Below, one piece after another: positions 1 to 7,997 of a stretch of 64,000 nt of DNA. The DNA is from Geoanaerobacter sp964528055 (GTDB lineage: Bacteria; Desulfobacterota; Desulfuromonadia; Geobacterales; DSM-12255). The stretch covers positions 169,138 through 233,137 of the forward strand of contig CAZGQM010000006.1 in NCBI GenBank assembly GCA_964528055.1, written 5' to 3'. The notes under the pieces were generated by a model. It made no database searches, was not told the DNA's origin, and worked only from the letters and a program-made list of their open reading frames with translations. Positions within the stretch are counted from its first letter, which is position 1. Every line of letters starts with the position of its first letter. The translations under genes were made by a program, and so were the position numbers.

Positions 1-1616
1 CTCTCATCTCCCTGTCTGCCCTGGATGAAGCTTCAGGCGTCGCGCGGATCGATTATCGCCTTGACGGGGGCGACTGGCGAACATACGGAGAACCGGTAAA
101 GGTTCCTGACGAAGGCGAACATCGTTTCGAGTTCAGGGCAATAGACAATATAGGCAATATGGAGCCCATCCGTTCTGCGAAGATCATCACTGATTCGACT
201 CCTCCAATCACAACCATACTGAGCAATGATGGGCTCACGCCCGATGCATCCAATGCAATCTTCATACATGGGCCTACAGCACTCTCCCTAAAAGCCGTTG
301 ACATGCTTTCAGGGGTGAGTTCATCCGAGTATCGCATCGATCAAGACCGCTGGCAGCCATATACAAAACCTTTTTCTGTCAATGATCAGGGAAACCATGA
401 GATATCATTCCGAAGCAAGGACTACGCAAACAACCAGGAACAAACCAAAACTGTTACTCTGATCGTTGACAGGACCGCACCTATAACCAAAATTGCCATT
501 GGCTCTCCACAACTGACATCATCAAAAGGGATACCGCTGGTTTCTGACAGCACGTTTTTCCATCTCAGCGCCAATGACTCACAATCCGGGGTTGAACGGA
601 CCGAATATCGTATCGATCAGGGAGATTGGCTCCTGTATTCTCCTTTTACCATCCAGGAAGACGGAAGCCATTCCATTGAATTTCGCAGCATTGACAGGTC
701 AGGTAACATTGAGCCCTCACATCTGATCAAGGTGAATGTATTCACCACGCCACCATCTACTCTCATAAGTATTAACGGTAAACAGTACGAATCGGGTGCA
801 ACTGTCACCTCAGCCGAGCCTGTAAAGGTTACGCTATCGGTTTCGGACAGAGGAACTGGCATAAAATCAACTGAATACAAACTTGATGAAGGTCCATGGA
901 CACCCTATCAGAGCTTCTCCATATCTACTGAGGGGAATCATCTGATCGAATACCGCAGTATCGATAAACTGGATAATCTCGAGCCCGCACGATTCTCAAA
1001 AATCATACTCGATCGCACCCCACCAACAACCTCTCTTGTCATAGGAGATCCCAAGAAGAGCGAGCAGGACATCATTATTATCAATGCCCAGACGGTGATC
1101 TCCCTTTCAGCCAATGATTCCTTATCCGGAGTTGCTTCTAGCGAATATCGCATTAGCGGCAAGAGCGAGCGCAAGGGCTTTGAGCCGTTCAGCATCATGA
1201 CATCCGGCGACTATCAGATTCACTATTGGAGCATAGACAAGGTCGGCAACCGTGAGAAAGAAAAGACCGTCAAGGTAAGGGTTGATATCCCCTCTGCTCC
1301 TCCGACACCTCTGGCAAAAGTCAACAGGCCTGCCGACAAGATTATTGTGCCAGTAATGGAATCCGTATTACCCCCTCTCGATCCGGATATACCAGAATCC
1401 ATTCGTGTATCTACTCCAACTTCACCGAATTCAAAAGATAAAAAGGCAGTTTCATCACCGCCAGATCAGCTTACATCAGATGTTGATGCATACTTTCTCG
1501 GCAATCAGACCGTTCCTGCAGGTCATGATGGACCGCAAAAAGACAGATCCAAGGAATACATGACTTGGGGAGGAATCAATGCGGTAATCCTAGCCATTAT
1601 CTTCTTACTTCTGTAA
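1..1616 (+). CDS. Surface protein with OmpL47-type repeats, 5' end outside the window
   Basis: The reading frame is open from base 3, and its translation already lies inside a repeat, so the gene starts upstream; the first internal ATG (159) is not the real start. Five tandem repeats of roughly 90-100 residues are visible. Each follows the pattern 'SGV..xEYRID...W..Y..pF.....G.H.I.fRS.D..GN.E' and is joined by a D(R/S)T(P/A)P linker. This matches the OmpL47-type beta-sandwich repeat of bacterial surface and secreted proteins. A Pro/Ser-rich stretch follows, then a C-terminal hydrophobic helix (INAVILAIIFLLL) that ends at the stop and would tether the protein to a membrane. The fifth repeat is degenerate, lacking the Trp of the W..Y position. 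No catalytic domain is visible in this part. A role as an extracellular adhesin or scaffold is inferred. Confidence 0.75.
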   Translation, partial: LISLSALDEASGVARIDYRLDGGDWRTYGEPVKVPDEGEHRFEFRAIDNIGNMEPIRSAKIITDSTPPITTILSNDGLTPDASNAIFIHGPTALSLKAVDMLSGVSSSEYRIDQDRWQPYTKPFSVNDQGNHEISFRSKDYANNQEQTKTVTLIVDRTAPITKIAIGSPQLTSSKGIPLVSDSTFFHLSANDSQSGVERTEYRIDQGDWLLYSPFTIQEDGSHSIEFRSIDRSGNIEPSHLIKVNVFTTPPSTLISINGKQYESGATVTSAEPVKVTLSVSDRGTGIKSTEYKLDEGPWTPYQSFSISTEGNHLIEYRSIDKLDNLEPARFSKIILDRTPPTTSLVIGDPKKSEQDIIIINAQTVISLSANDSLSGVASSEYRISGKSERKGFEPFSIMTSGDYQIHYWSIDKVGNREKEKTVKVRVDIPSAPPTPLAKVNRPADKIIVPVMESVLPPLDPDIPESIRVSTPTSPNSKDKKAVSSPPDQLTSDVDAYFLGNQTVPAGHDGPQKDRSKEYMTWGGINAVILAIIFLLL

Positions 1617-1698
1617 TGGGAAGAATTGACATTCAAGATAAGAGACTTTAAGCCGATAGGAAATCTATTCCCTAACACCAGGATGAGGAGAGTAACAT

Positions 1699-2058
1699 AT
1701 GAAAAAGGTCCTTCTTGTGGATGACAGCATTTCAGTAGCAAGACATCTGGAGAAGATTTTATTAGAAAGCGGTGAGTTCGAGGTTGTAGGCCATGGCAAG
1801 AACGGACTTGAAGCCATCAAATTATTTCAATCCCTGCATCCGGACATTATATGCATGGACATGAACATGCCAGGCATGGATGGACTCACTGCGCTGCGGA
1901 CACTCATGACACTTGACAAAAATGTTGCTGTGGTAATGATTACCTCTCTGGGCGGAGTTGGTGACAAGTTCAACGAAGCGATCAAGCTTGGCGCGAAAAA
2001 TGTTATATCCAAACCGTTCGAAACCGATAACGTCCTGAAGATACTGAGAGATCTCTGA
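1699..2058 (+). CDS. CheY-like single-domain response regulator
   Basis: This is a 119-residue receiver domain with no output domain. The acidic pair D8-D9, phospho-acceptor D54 (in CMDMNMPGMDG), T82 and K105 (in SKPF) are all in place, so it should be phosphorylated by a histidine kinase and act by protein-protein contact. The ATG is preceded by a GAGGAG Shine-Dalgarno. The gene lies 44 bp before a CheX-domain gene on the same strand, and the two probably form a response regulator and phosphatase pair. The family is certain. The cognate kinase and output (chemotaxis, twitching or surface sensing) cannot be read from this window. Confidence 0.93.
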   Translation: MKKVLLVDDSISVARHLEKILLESGEFEVVGHGKNGLEAIKLFQSLHPDIICMDMNMPGMDGLTALRTLMTLDKNVAVVMITSLGGVGDKFNEAIKLGAKNVISKPFETDNVLKILRDL

Positions 2059-2102
2059 TATCATGGTTCGGCAACAATTTACTGAGTACAAGGAGAACCT
2101 TC

Positions 2103-2963
2103 ATGGCTGTTAAGTTTTTCGGACAATTTCTCGTAGAGCAAGGGGTAATCTCACGCGATACTCTGCTGCAAGCCATTGCGCTACAGGAATCAGTCAATAA
2201 AAGTATAGGCGATATTGTCATTGAATTGGGTTATCTCAACGAAACCGATATCGAGAAAATAAATATTGCCCAAAGATCCGAAGACCTGCGATTTGGCGAT
2301 ATGGCCGTCAAGTTGGGGCTACTCTCGCAGGAACAGATGCAACTTGCCCTCGCTAAACAATCGGAATCCCATATCTTCATTGGGAAGGCTCTCGTCAAGG
2401 TGGGAGGCCTCACTGATAACGACCTGCAGCGATATCTGGACGAGTTCAAGGCCGATCAGTCACCATATGTCACCGATCATGTCGTACTTCCCCCAGGGGT
2501 CAAAAATCCCGAACTCTGGGAGATGATGGCCGACATGACATACAAAATGTTCACTCGCGTGGCCCGGCTAACATTCAGGCCTATCCCCTGCCAGGCAGTA
2601 GATAGACTCAAACATCTCCATATTGTGGCAGCTTTGGATTTCACCGGTGACATTCGTTGCCGCTATGTCATATCAGCTTCCGAGGAGGTTCAGCGACAAA
2701 TAGCTAAGGCAATGCTGAGTCAGGAAAACGTATCGCATGAGCCTCAAGAGCTGCTGGACGATACGGTTATGGAGTTCATAAATGTTATTTGCGGCAACAT
2801 AGTCGCCAAATCCGTTGAATTAGGAAAAATGCTCGACATTTTGCCTCCAGAGATCCTGGACAGCACAGGCGGCATAGAAATCCCTGCTGGTTACACAGCC
2901 TTGCATTTTGCGATATGCCTTGCCGAGGGTGAGGCTTCCACAACCATAATTATCTACCCGTAA
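2103..2963 (+). CDS. MshEN-like / CheX fusion, putative CheY-P phosphatase
   Basis: This protein has 286 residues. Residues 5-115 hold four short repeats of the form '(F/I)G..(L/A)(V/I)..G.(L/I)...' followed by helices; examples are FGQFLVEQGVIS, IGDIVIELGYLN, FGDMAVKLGLLS and IGKALVKVGGLT. They resemble the MshEN module of type II/IV secretion ATPases, which binds c-di-GMP in several proteins. Residues about 135-286 are a CheX/CheC-type domain. E224 and N227 sit in the signature E-x-x-N motif of the CheX helix, so dephosphorylation of the neighbouring receiver is plausible. The start has an AAGGAGAACCTTC leader. Control of the phosphatase by the N-terminal repeats is inference. Confidence 0.75.
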   Translation: MAVKFFGQFLVEQGVISRDTLLQAIALQESVNKSIGDIVIELGYLNETDIEKINIAQRSEDLRFGDMAVKLGLLSQEQMQLALAKQSESHIFIGKALVKVGGLTDNDLQRYLDEFKADQSPYVTDHVVLPPGVKNPELWEMMADMTYKMFTRVARLTFRPIPCQAVDRLKHLHIVAALDFTGDIRCRYVISASEEVQRQIAKAMLSQENVSHEPQELLDDTVMEFINVICGNIVAKSVELGKMLDILPPEILDSTGGIEIPAGYTALHFAICLAEGEASTTIIIYP

Positions 2964-2984
2964 TAGTGCTCTCCATTCACCAAA

Positions 2985-3023
2985 AAGGCCCCGCTGAAGT
3001 TTCTACACTTCTTACGGGGCCTT
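2985..3023. terminator. Bidirectional intrinsic terminator between convergent genes
   Basis: The arms AAGGCCCCG and CGGGGCCTT pair perfectly, and the loop contains an inner GAAGT/ACTTC stem. The hairpin is preceded by an A-run and followed by TATATTTT, so it can end transcription from both sides. It lies between the CheX-domain gene and the convergent thioredoxin-fold gene. Confidence 0.85.
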
Positions 3024-3044
3024 ATATTTTAGTCCGTTGGCAGT

Positions 3045-3779
3045 TTACTTCGAGGGTTTCAGCAACTCCTCGATCTTCTTTTCATCCGCACCCACCACCT
3101 CCTGACCGTTTATGAAAAATGTCGGAGTTCCCTGCACACCGGCCTTACGGGCAAGTGCAATGTGCTCCTGTGCAAGAGTTTTTACGGCATCGCTGTAAAC
3201 GGACCCAGCAGGAGGACTCCCCCCCTTCATCATCTCCTCATAAGCGGCTTCCTTATTACTAGAGTTCAGAATGTGATGAATCTTGGTAATTGCAGCAGGA
3301 TGTGCAAAAGGGGCAAAGAATACGTAACGCGTAATATCCTGACGGTTTCTGAGAAAATCCGACGCTTTTCTGCAATATGGACAGTCCGGATCGGTAAATT
3401 CGATGACCGTTTGTTTTCCGGCACCAATTTTAACTGCCTTTTCAAGGGGGAGAGACTTGACCATCGTTGAGGACAGTTCCCGTTTTCGTATCGCGGTCAG
3501 ACTCTGACGTTCCTTGTTATAGATTTCTCCCACAAAGAGATAATCTTTTTCCGGGAAAAAATAATATACATTCTGACCGGAGAGCACTTCGTACATGCCT
3601 GAAACCCCGGACTCTTTGATACTGTCGACAGGCAGGTCAGGGAAAGCGGTACGCAATGCGGTTTCAGGCTTTACCACAACGGAAGCAGCAAACGTAAATC
3701 CCGCTGATAAAACCGTCATGAGGCATATGCAGAGCGTTAACAGTCTCAATAATGTTTTCAAGTATCTCTCCTTTTTCAT
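3045..3779 (-). CDS. DsbC/DsbG-like periplasmic thiol-disulfide protein
   Basis: This is a 244-residue exported protein. Residues 1-32 form a signal peptide: a basic start, then a long hydrophobic stretch ending FTFAASV. The thioredoxin-like domain follows, with the redox motif C133-P-Y-C136 in TDPDCPYC and the cis-Pro loop T218-P219. The N-terminal part (about 33-110) resembles the DsbC N-terminal dimerisation and linker region. The expected role is disulfide isomerisation or reduction in the periplasm. It lies 36 bp downstream of an L,D-transpeptidase gene on the same strand, and the two may be cotranscribed. The family is secure, but DsbC and DsbG cannot be told apart here. Confidence 0.88.
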   Translation of the reverse strand: MKKERYLKTLLRLLTLCICLMTVLSAGFTFAASVVVKPETALRTAFPDLPVDSIKESGVSGMYEVLSGQNVYYFFPEKDYLFVGEIYNKERQSLTAIRKRELSSTMVKSLPLEKAVKIGAGKQTVIEFTDPDCPYCRKASDFLRNRQDITRYVFFAPFAHPAAITKIHHILNSSNKEAAYEEMMKGGSPPAGSVYSDAVKTLAQEHIALARKAGVQGTPTFFINGQEVVGADEKKIEELLKPSK

Positions 3780-3815
3780 TGCTCTAGTAGAACGGCACCT
3801 GTTTCCATCTGAGCC

Positions 3816-4652
3816 TCATCTTGTAAGAATCTCAGGATTCACACCAACAATCTCCACCACTGGGCCATCCTCAAGTTCATCCAGATCACCCGTGTCATCC
3901 TCGTAAACGTCCTCCCCGACAGCCCAGTCATATAGTTCACTAGAGTCCAACAACATGGGGTCAGAAGGATGGTCGTACATACGTTTTTGCATAGACTCGT
4001 CAAAGAGCCCAACACAGCCGTGAGAGGCAGGTTTGCCAGGGAGATCGCGGGCATGTATCCAGTACGAGACGTTATCTTCCCCAATAAAGAAACGCATCGC
4101 GTTATCCATCGGGTACTGTTCAGTCTGATCTTCGGTCTTGTAAAGTGAAGAAGTGTGGTTACGGTGTCTCGCATCGACCCTGAAGGTACCAGTGGGCGTC
4201 TCATACCCTTTTTTGCCCGTTGCAGCAGGCATGGATAATACAAGTTTACCATACGCATACGCACCTATCCACTGCTCGGTGAGACTGATCAGAATATATT
4301 TTTCATGCCGTTTCGCAGGTTCGTATACGCGTGGCAGAGGGGTATAATCCCTGATGTCATCCATCCGTACCGGTACCTTTATGGTCATACCCGGATAGAC
4401 GTGCCTCCTGTCAACTCGGTTGAATCGTGCCACCAAGGGCCAATCCTCACCAAAAAGCGTTTCAAGTGTATCATGCGGTCTTACGAAATGGGGGCGCCAT
4501 TCGATCTTTGCGAGGCTCGGGTAAATAATGCGGGTAAGGTCCTCTTTTGCAGGATCCTGTGGGTTGGCCCCTGGCTCGGAAACGGCAGAAGGCCCATACA
4601 CAACAATCCAGAAGGCAAGCAGCAACGAAATGAGTTTTGCGAAAAGCCTCAT
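3816..4652 (-). CDS. L,D-transpeptidase (YkuD) with LysM-like N-terminal domain
   Basis: The 278-residue protein starts with a signal peptide (about 1-25). A LysM-like peptidoglycan-binding segment follows (about 56-95; HDTLETLFG, NRVDRRHVYPG). The YkuD catalytic domain occupies about 115-225. Its active-site signature is complete: H200 followed by S210-H211-G212-C213, with C213 as the nucleophile. Such enzymes form 3-3 cross-links in peptidoglycan or attach lipoproteins to meso-DAP. The last 50 residues form an acidic tail. The gene is followed on the same strand by the DsbC-like gene; periplasmic thiol proteins can keep the L,D-transpeptidase cysteine reduced, so a functional link is plausible but inferred. 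Confidence 0.9.
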   Translation of the reverse strand: MRLFAKLISLLLAFWIVVYGPSAVSEPGANPQDPAKEDLTRIIYPSLAKIEWRPHFVRPHDTLETLFGEDWPLVARFNRVDRRHVYPGMTIKVPVRMDDIRDYTPLPRVYEPAKRHEKYILISLTEQWIGAYAYGKLVLSMPAATGKKGYETPTGTFRVDARHRNHTSSLYKTEDQTEQYPMDNAMRFFIGEDNVSYWIHARDLPGKPASHGCVGLFDESMQKRMYDHPSDPMLLDSSELYDWAVGEDVYEDDTGDLDELEDGPVVEIVGVNPEILTR

Positions 4653-4706
4653 TGTTGATTGTCCAAATTTACTGAGGACTGCAGCAAAAGAGAGAAATTG
4701 TGCACG

Positions 4707-5660
4707 TTAAGGCTTTACTGATGCAGAACGTTCGCTAACGAGCGACTCCACCAGGGTGTAAGGGTCGGTACGGCGCGCCACCAGATCGTCGACAATCGTC
4801 TTAAACCGTCCATCTGACTGCATGGGGACAAACACCTCTGCAAAGAGGCGATCCCTTAGCATATCCATAAAGGTCCTGGCGCATTTTTCCACCTGAAAAC
4901 GTTCAATTGCCGAACTTCCAAACAGGTGAGACCTGTGCGCCTCAAACTCGTTTACCAACTCTTCGATACCTGTTCCACGATTTGCTTCGGTCTTCAGAAC
5001 CTTCGGTCGCCACGCTCCATCACGCTGCACATTCATATCCAGCATTGTGCCGAGGTCACGCACGGTCCTGTCGGAATCCGCCCGATCAGCTTTATTTACC
5101 ACAAAGATATCGCCTATCTCCAGGATACCCGCCTTGATTGCCTGAATATCGTCTCCCAGGCCGGGAACCATGACCACTGCCGTTGTATGGGCCATTCTGA
5201 CGATATCCACCTCATCCTGCCCTACCCCGACTGTTTCGATAATCACCACGTCCATCCCCATGGCATCCATGACCGATACGACATCGCCGGTAGATCTGGA
5301 TACCCCGCCCAGGTAGCCGCGAGTGGCCAGACTGCGAATGAATACTCCTTCATCGTCGGCATGTCGGTTCATGCGTATCCGGTCGCCTAGAATCGCCCCA
5401 CCGGTAAAAGGGCTTGTCGGATCGATTGCCACAATCCCCACTCGTTTGCCCCGACTGCGGTATGTTGCGGTAATCTGATCGACAAGAGTCGACTTTCCGG
5501 CTCCCGGCGGACCGGTAATGCCGATCAGATAGGATCTTCCGGTATGTGGATAGAGTATCTTCAACTCATCCCGAGCAGAGGAGAATCCATCGTCTATATC
5601 GCGCATGAGCCGAGCCGCTGAACGCAAATCCCCTTCAAGTATCCTCTCAGCCAGTGACAT
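4707..5660 (-). CDS. meaB: Methylmalonyl-CoA mutase-associated GTPase MeaB
   Basis: MeaB (ArgK/YgfD) is a G-protein chaperone that gates adenosylcobalamin loading and protects or reactivates methylmalonyl-CoA mutase. I chose the start at MSLAERILEG (317 residues) because GGAAGGG lies just upstream and a longer frame to 5750 would run through a hairpin. The P-loop is G50-PPGAGK-S57, the Walker B region is about 138-148 (VVIIETVGVGQ), and the guanine-specificity motif is N189-K190-A191-D192. The conserved DPTSPFTGGAILGDR segment is present at 80-94. The upstream neighbours on the same strand encode the B12-binding mutase subunit and CobO, a consistent cobalamin unit. Confidence 0.95.
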   Translation of the reverse strand: MSLAERILEGDLRSAARLMRDIDDGFSSARDELKILYPHTGRSYLIGITGPPGAGKSTLVDQITATYRSRGKRVGIVAIDPTSPFTGGAILGDRIRMNRHADDEGVFIRSLATRGYLGGVSRSTGDVVSVMDAMGMDVVIIETVGVGQDEVDIVRMAHTTAVVMVPGLGDDIQAIKAGILEIGDIFVVNKADRADSDRTVRDLGTMLDMNVQRDGAWRPKVLKTEANRGTGIEELVNEFEAHRSHLFGSSAIERFQVEKCARTFMDMLRDRLFAEVFVPMQSDGRFKTIVDDLVARRTDPYTLVESLVSERSASVKP

Positions 5661-5733
5661 CAGATAACCCTTCCTTCGTATCGATTGAAAATCGAGTGTC
5701 CAGCTGTCAACCGTTACCATTACAGGCATGGCA

Positions 5734-5758
5734 AAGGCGAGGCATTTCACCTCGCCTT
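5734..5758 (-). terminator. 9-bp hairpin between the B12-binding subunit gene and meaB
   Basis: AAGGCGAGG and CCTCGCCTT pair perfectly around a 7-base loop. On the minus strand the stem is followed only by TTTGCC, a weak U-run. It could be a partial terminator or attenuator, or an RNA-processing hairpin, that lowers meaB expression relative to the upstream gene. Confidence 0.5.
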
Positions 5759-5800
5759 AACGCAACCATCGCAGATCCTACAAATGTATCTTGAAAAACA

Positions 5801-6205
5801 TCATGCACGCGGATGCACGTTATCCTGAACCCATTTGACAATTTCCTCTGTGGAGGTACCCGGCGTAAATACTTCCTTGAGACCGGAATTCTTAAGACCG
5901 AGAATGTCATCCTCCGGGATTACACCACCACCGAACACTATTATGTCGTCGGCTTTTTTATCCTTGAATAGCTGACAGACCCTTGGTAACAGCGTGTTAT
6001 GGGCACCCGAAAGGATAGAAAGCCCTACACAGTCGACATCTTCCTGTATCGCCGCAGAAACGATCTGTTCCGGCGTCTGGTGCAGGCCGGTGTAAATCAC
6101 CTCAAAACCGGCATCCCTGAAGGCACGGGCAATAATCTTCGCGCCCCTGTCATGACCATCCAGACCAGGTTTACCAACCAGCACACGCAAGGTTCTTTCA
6201 GCCAT
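5801..6205 (-). CDS. Methylmalonyl-CoA mutase, stand-alone cobalamin-binding subunit
   Basis: This is a 134-residue B12-binding domain from the start MAERTLRVL, chosen because AAGGAGATGTCTA precedes it. The base-off/His-on motif D16-G-H18-D-R-G21 is intact, so H18 should ligate cobalt. The later SILSGAHN and GGGVIPEDD segments are typical of the C-terminal domain of methylmalonyl-CoA mutase. The catalytic TIM-barrel subunit is not in this window, so this is the small half of a split mutase or of a related acyl-CoA mutase (ethylmalonyl or isobutyryl type). MeaB and CobO on either side support an adenosylcobalamin-dependent carbon-skeleton mutase. Confidence 0.9.
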   Translation of the reverse strand: MAERTLRVLVGKPGLDGHDRGAKIIARAFRDAGFEVIYTGLHQTPEQIVSAAIQEDVDCVGLSILSGAHNTLLPRVCQLFKDKKADDIIVFGGGVIPEDDILGLKNSGLKEVFTPGTSTEEIVKWVQDNVHPRA

Positions 6206-6255
6206 TAGACATCTCCTTTTGTCGAACAATTTTATCAGCAAAAAATGCAAAGACA

Positions 6256-6783
6256 CTATTTCTCGATACCGGCTCTGGCCGGAACTCCAGCTTTGTAGTA
6301 ATGCTTGATTTCGCGCATCTCTGTCACGAGATCGGCTATTTCAATTATCCTTTGATCCGCGTTTCGACCGGTAAGAACCAGTTCAACTCTTTCAGGCTTG
6401 GTGCGGATCACTGCCAGAAGCTCTTCGACAGTAAGTAAGTCAAAACCTAGTGCACCATTGACCTCGTCCAGAATTACCATGTCGTAATTGCCACTCAGTA
6501 AGGCATCAGCTCCGTAGCGCAGAGCATTTTTCGCGATGAGCCTGTCCTCCGGGTCTGGATTTTCACGATTGACCCACCCTTCTCTACCAAAGGGAATAAT
6601 GGTGAGATAGGGGGCAAGCAGTTCAGCTGCGAGATGCTCTCCATAAGGGCCACCTCCCTTCATGAATTGCACCATGCAGACACGCAATTTACGGCCGGCC
6701 GCCCGCAGAGCCAAACCCAACGCAGCAGTAGTCTTCCCCTTGCCGTTACCGGTGTATACCTGAATCATTCCGCGTTCTAGCAT
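6256..6783 (-). CDS. cobO: Cob(I)alamin adenosyltransferase, CobO/BtuR type
   Basis: CobO (CobA/BtuR family, 175 residues) transfers the adenosyl group of ATP to cob(I)alamin to make adenosylcobalamin. The P-loop is G12-NGKGK-T18, near the N-terminus as the family requires, and a Walker B-like VILDEVNGAL follows at about 103-112 with D106-E107. The length is typical of the BtuR type. It sits 50 bp before the B12-binding mutase subunit and meaB, so coenzyme synthesis, apoenzyme and chaperone are encoded together. I looked for a B12-box riboswitch in the upstream 236 bp and found none. Confidence 0.94.
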   Translation of the reverse strand: MLERGMIQVYTGNGKGKTTAALGLALRAAGRKLRVCMVQFMKGGGPYGEHLAAELLAPYLTIIPFGREGWVNRENPDPEDRLIAKNALRYGADALLSGNYDMVILDEVNGALGFDLLTVEELLAVIRTKPERVELVLTGRNADQRIIEIADLVTEMREIKHYYKAGVPARAGIEK

Positions 6784-6978
6784 CCCAAGACCTCAATCTA
6801 TGCTAAACGGCAAGTCCGCTTCTTCACTAAATGTGTCATAATGTTCAGGTACTTGAAGCCAGTATTTTCCAACAAATGATGCTGCGGAATATATCAGGTG
6901 ACTGTACCAAGGTCAAGGCGAATTAGGCCTGAAGCGGCCTCCCGCACATCCTACCTTCTGTAAACCCACAATACTGCC

Positions 6979-7007
6979 TTGACAGAGTATAGGAGTTTTG
7001 CTATTGA
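6979..7007 (+). promoter_or_regulatory. Sigma70-type promoter for tRNA-Val
   Basis: A perfect -35 TTGACA is separated by 17 bases from TATTGA, a near-consensus -10. The predicted start lies only a few bases before the mature tRNA, as is common for stable RNA genes. Confidence 0.6.
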
Positions 7008-7019
7008 AGGTGCTACTCA

Positions 7020-7094
7020 GGGCGCTTAGCTCAGCGGGAGAGCACTGCCTTCACACGGCAGGGGTCACTGGTTCAATCCCAGTAGCGCCCACCA
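7020..7094 (+). tRNA. tRNA-Val (anticodon CAC)
   Basis: A full cloverleaf is visible: acceptor GGGCGCT/AGCGCCC, D arm GCTC/GAGC, anticodon arm CTGCC/GGCAG with loop TTCACAC (anticodon CAC at 7052-7054), and T arm ACTGG/CCAGT with loop TTCAATC. The 3' CCA is encoded. It reads GUG valine codons. No integrase gene or repeated 3' end nearby suggests use as an attachment site. Confidence 0.96.
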
Positions 7095-7451
7095 CTTGTA
7101 TCTGTTTGGCTCGGCCCAAAAACCTGGGCATCATTACTTCCCGTAAGTTCCAACATCCCCGAACATTTTACATTGCCAACACCCTCAATATCCCCCCTCA
7201 AATCAGTCACGTCAGTGACATGCTGCGCCTGATACCAGCCAGTTCATATCGAAACGCTTGAATTGCCCCCCTCTCCCTTTGTACTGCTTGCAGAGATGTA
7301 TATTCCATCTCCCCGATCACAATCAACGTGGAATGACTATCAATCACTTATGTTACAGTTGTGTGAAACTTTCTTTCCACCGGAGAAAATGCTGAAATAT
7401 GATTGCATTGCTGATCATTTACGCTAATACTTTAGTAGAGGTCAACGGTAC
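7095..7451. other. 357-bp intergenic region between tRNA-Val and the phosphatase operon
   Basis: I see no gene, RNA fold or strong terminator here. An open frame crosses it and the tRNA, but it has no recognisable protein and I treat it as spurious. The last 110 bp should hold the promoter of the following operon, including a weak candidate Pho box listed separately. Confidence 0.6.
7351..7368 (+). promoter_or_regulatory. Weak candidate Pho box upstream of the polyphosphate operon
   Basis: TGTTACA and TGTGAAA are two 7-base half-sites separated by 4 bases, the spacing of PhoB direct repeats. TGTTACA (TGTAACA on the other strand) also occurs upstream of phoB in this window. The match to the classic CTGTCAT half-site is poor, so this is only a suggestion supported by gene context. 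Confidence 0.25.
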
Positions 7452-7997
7452 ATGATAGTCCATTTTATTCGACATGCCCAAGCCATCAGTCGTTGTTCAG
7501 CCGTGCCGGATGAACATAGATATCTTACCTGTCGTGGTCGCAAACGATTCAGGATGATTTCAGGTGTTCTAAGGAAATTCGACATAGATCCGGAATATAT
7601 CTTCACCAGTCCAAAGATCAGGGCGGTACAGACTGCAGATATCCTTGCTGAAAAACTGCTCTTCTCCGGAGAGGTGATAGTAACTCCCCTACTCTCTGAT
7701 TTTAACGTCCAGTCATTACACAAAATCCTGCAACTTTACCCTCTGCCCAAAGAAATCGTGCTGGTTGGTCATGATCCCGATTTCAGTAACGTCGTCGGAC
7801 ACCTTTTGAAACTTTCTTCTTGTGTTATTACAAAAGGGAGTGTTGTGACCCTGAATATTTCAGCGAACCAATCGACTCTTTCAGCCAGCATATCCTCACT
7901 GATTACCGGTGGCGGGAAAGTCATCAACGCCAGGAGCAAAGCCATTGCTCGACTTCAAACGAACAACCTGAAATCCATTGAGGGGGAAAACGAATGA
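7452..7997 (+). CDS. SixA-like phosphohistidine phosphatase
   Basis: This is a 181-residue histidine phosphatase superfamily member. The catalytic R7-H8 motif (FIRHAQ) opens the protein, R57 lies in the TSPKIRAVQTA segment, and the second catalytic histidine H107 is in VLVGHDPDF. The short length and missing extra domain resemble SixA, which removes phosphate from histidine-containing phosphotransfer domains. Other substrates, including phosphorylated small molecules, are possible. It is the first gene of a run of seven closely spaced genes, and its stop overlaps the next start by 4 bases. The company of CHAD and Ppx/GppA genes points to phosphate or polyphosphate metabolism. An 'EGENE' acidic tail ends the protein. 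Confidence 0.85.
   Translation: MIVHFIRHAQAISRCSAVPDEHRYLTCRGRKRFRMISGVLRKFDIDPEYIFTSPKIRAVQTADILAEKLLFSGEVIVTPLLSDFNVQSLHKILQLYPLPKEIVLVGHDPDFSNVVGHLLKLSSCVITKGSVVTLNISANQSTLSASISSLITGGGKVINARSKAIARLQTNNLKSIEGENE

Noticed and set aside
5661..5750. N-terminal extension of MeaB
   Set aside because: It runs through a perfect hairpin, lacks family similarity, and a good Shine-Dalgarno precedes the later start.
6784..6960. Possible cobalamin riboswitch upstream of cobO
   Set aside because: No B12-box sequence or conserved core is visible; only a short AGGCC/GGCCT inverted repeat.
7020..7094. tRNA-Val as an integration site
   Set aside because: There is no integrase, no repeated tRNA 3' end and no mobile gene nearby.
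6998..7261. Open frame of 87 codons across the tRNA-Val gene
   Set aside because: It overlaps the whole tRNA and its promoter region, has no recognisable domain and reads like chance coding.
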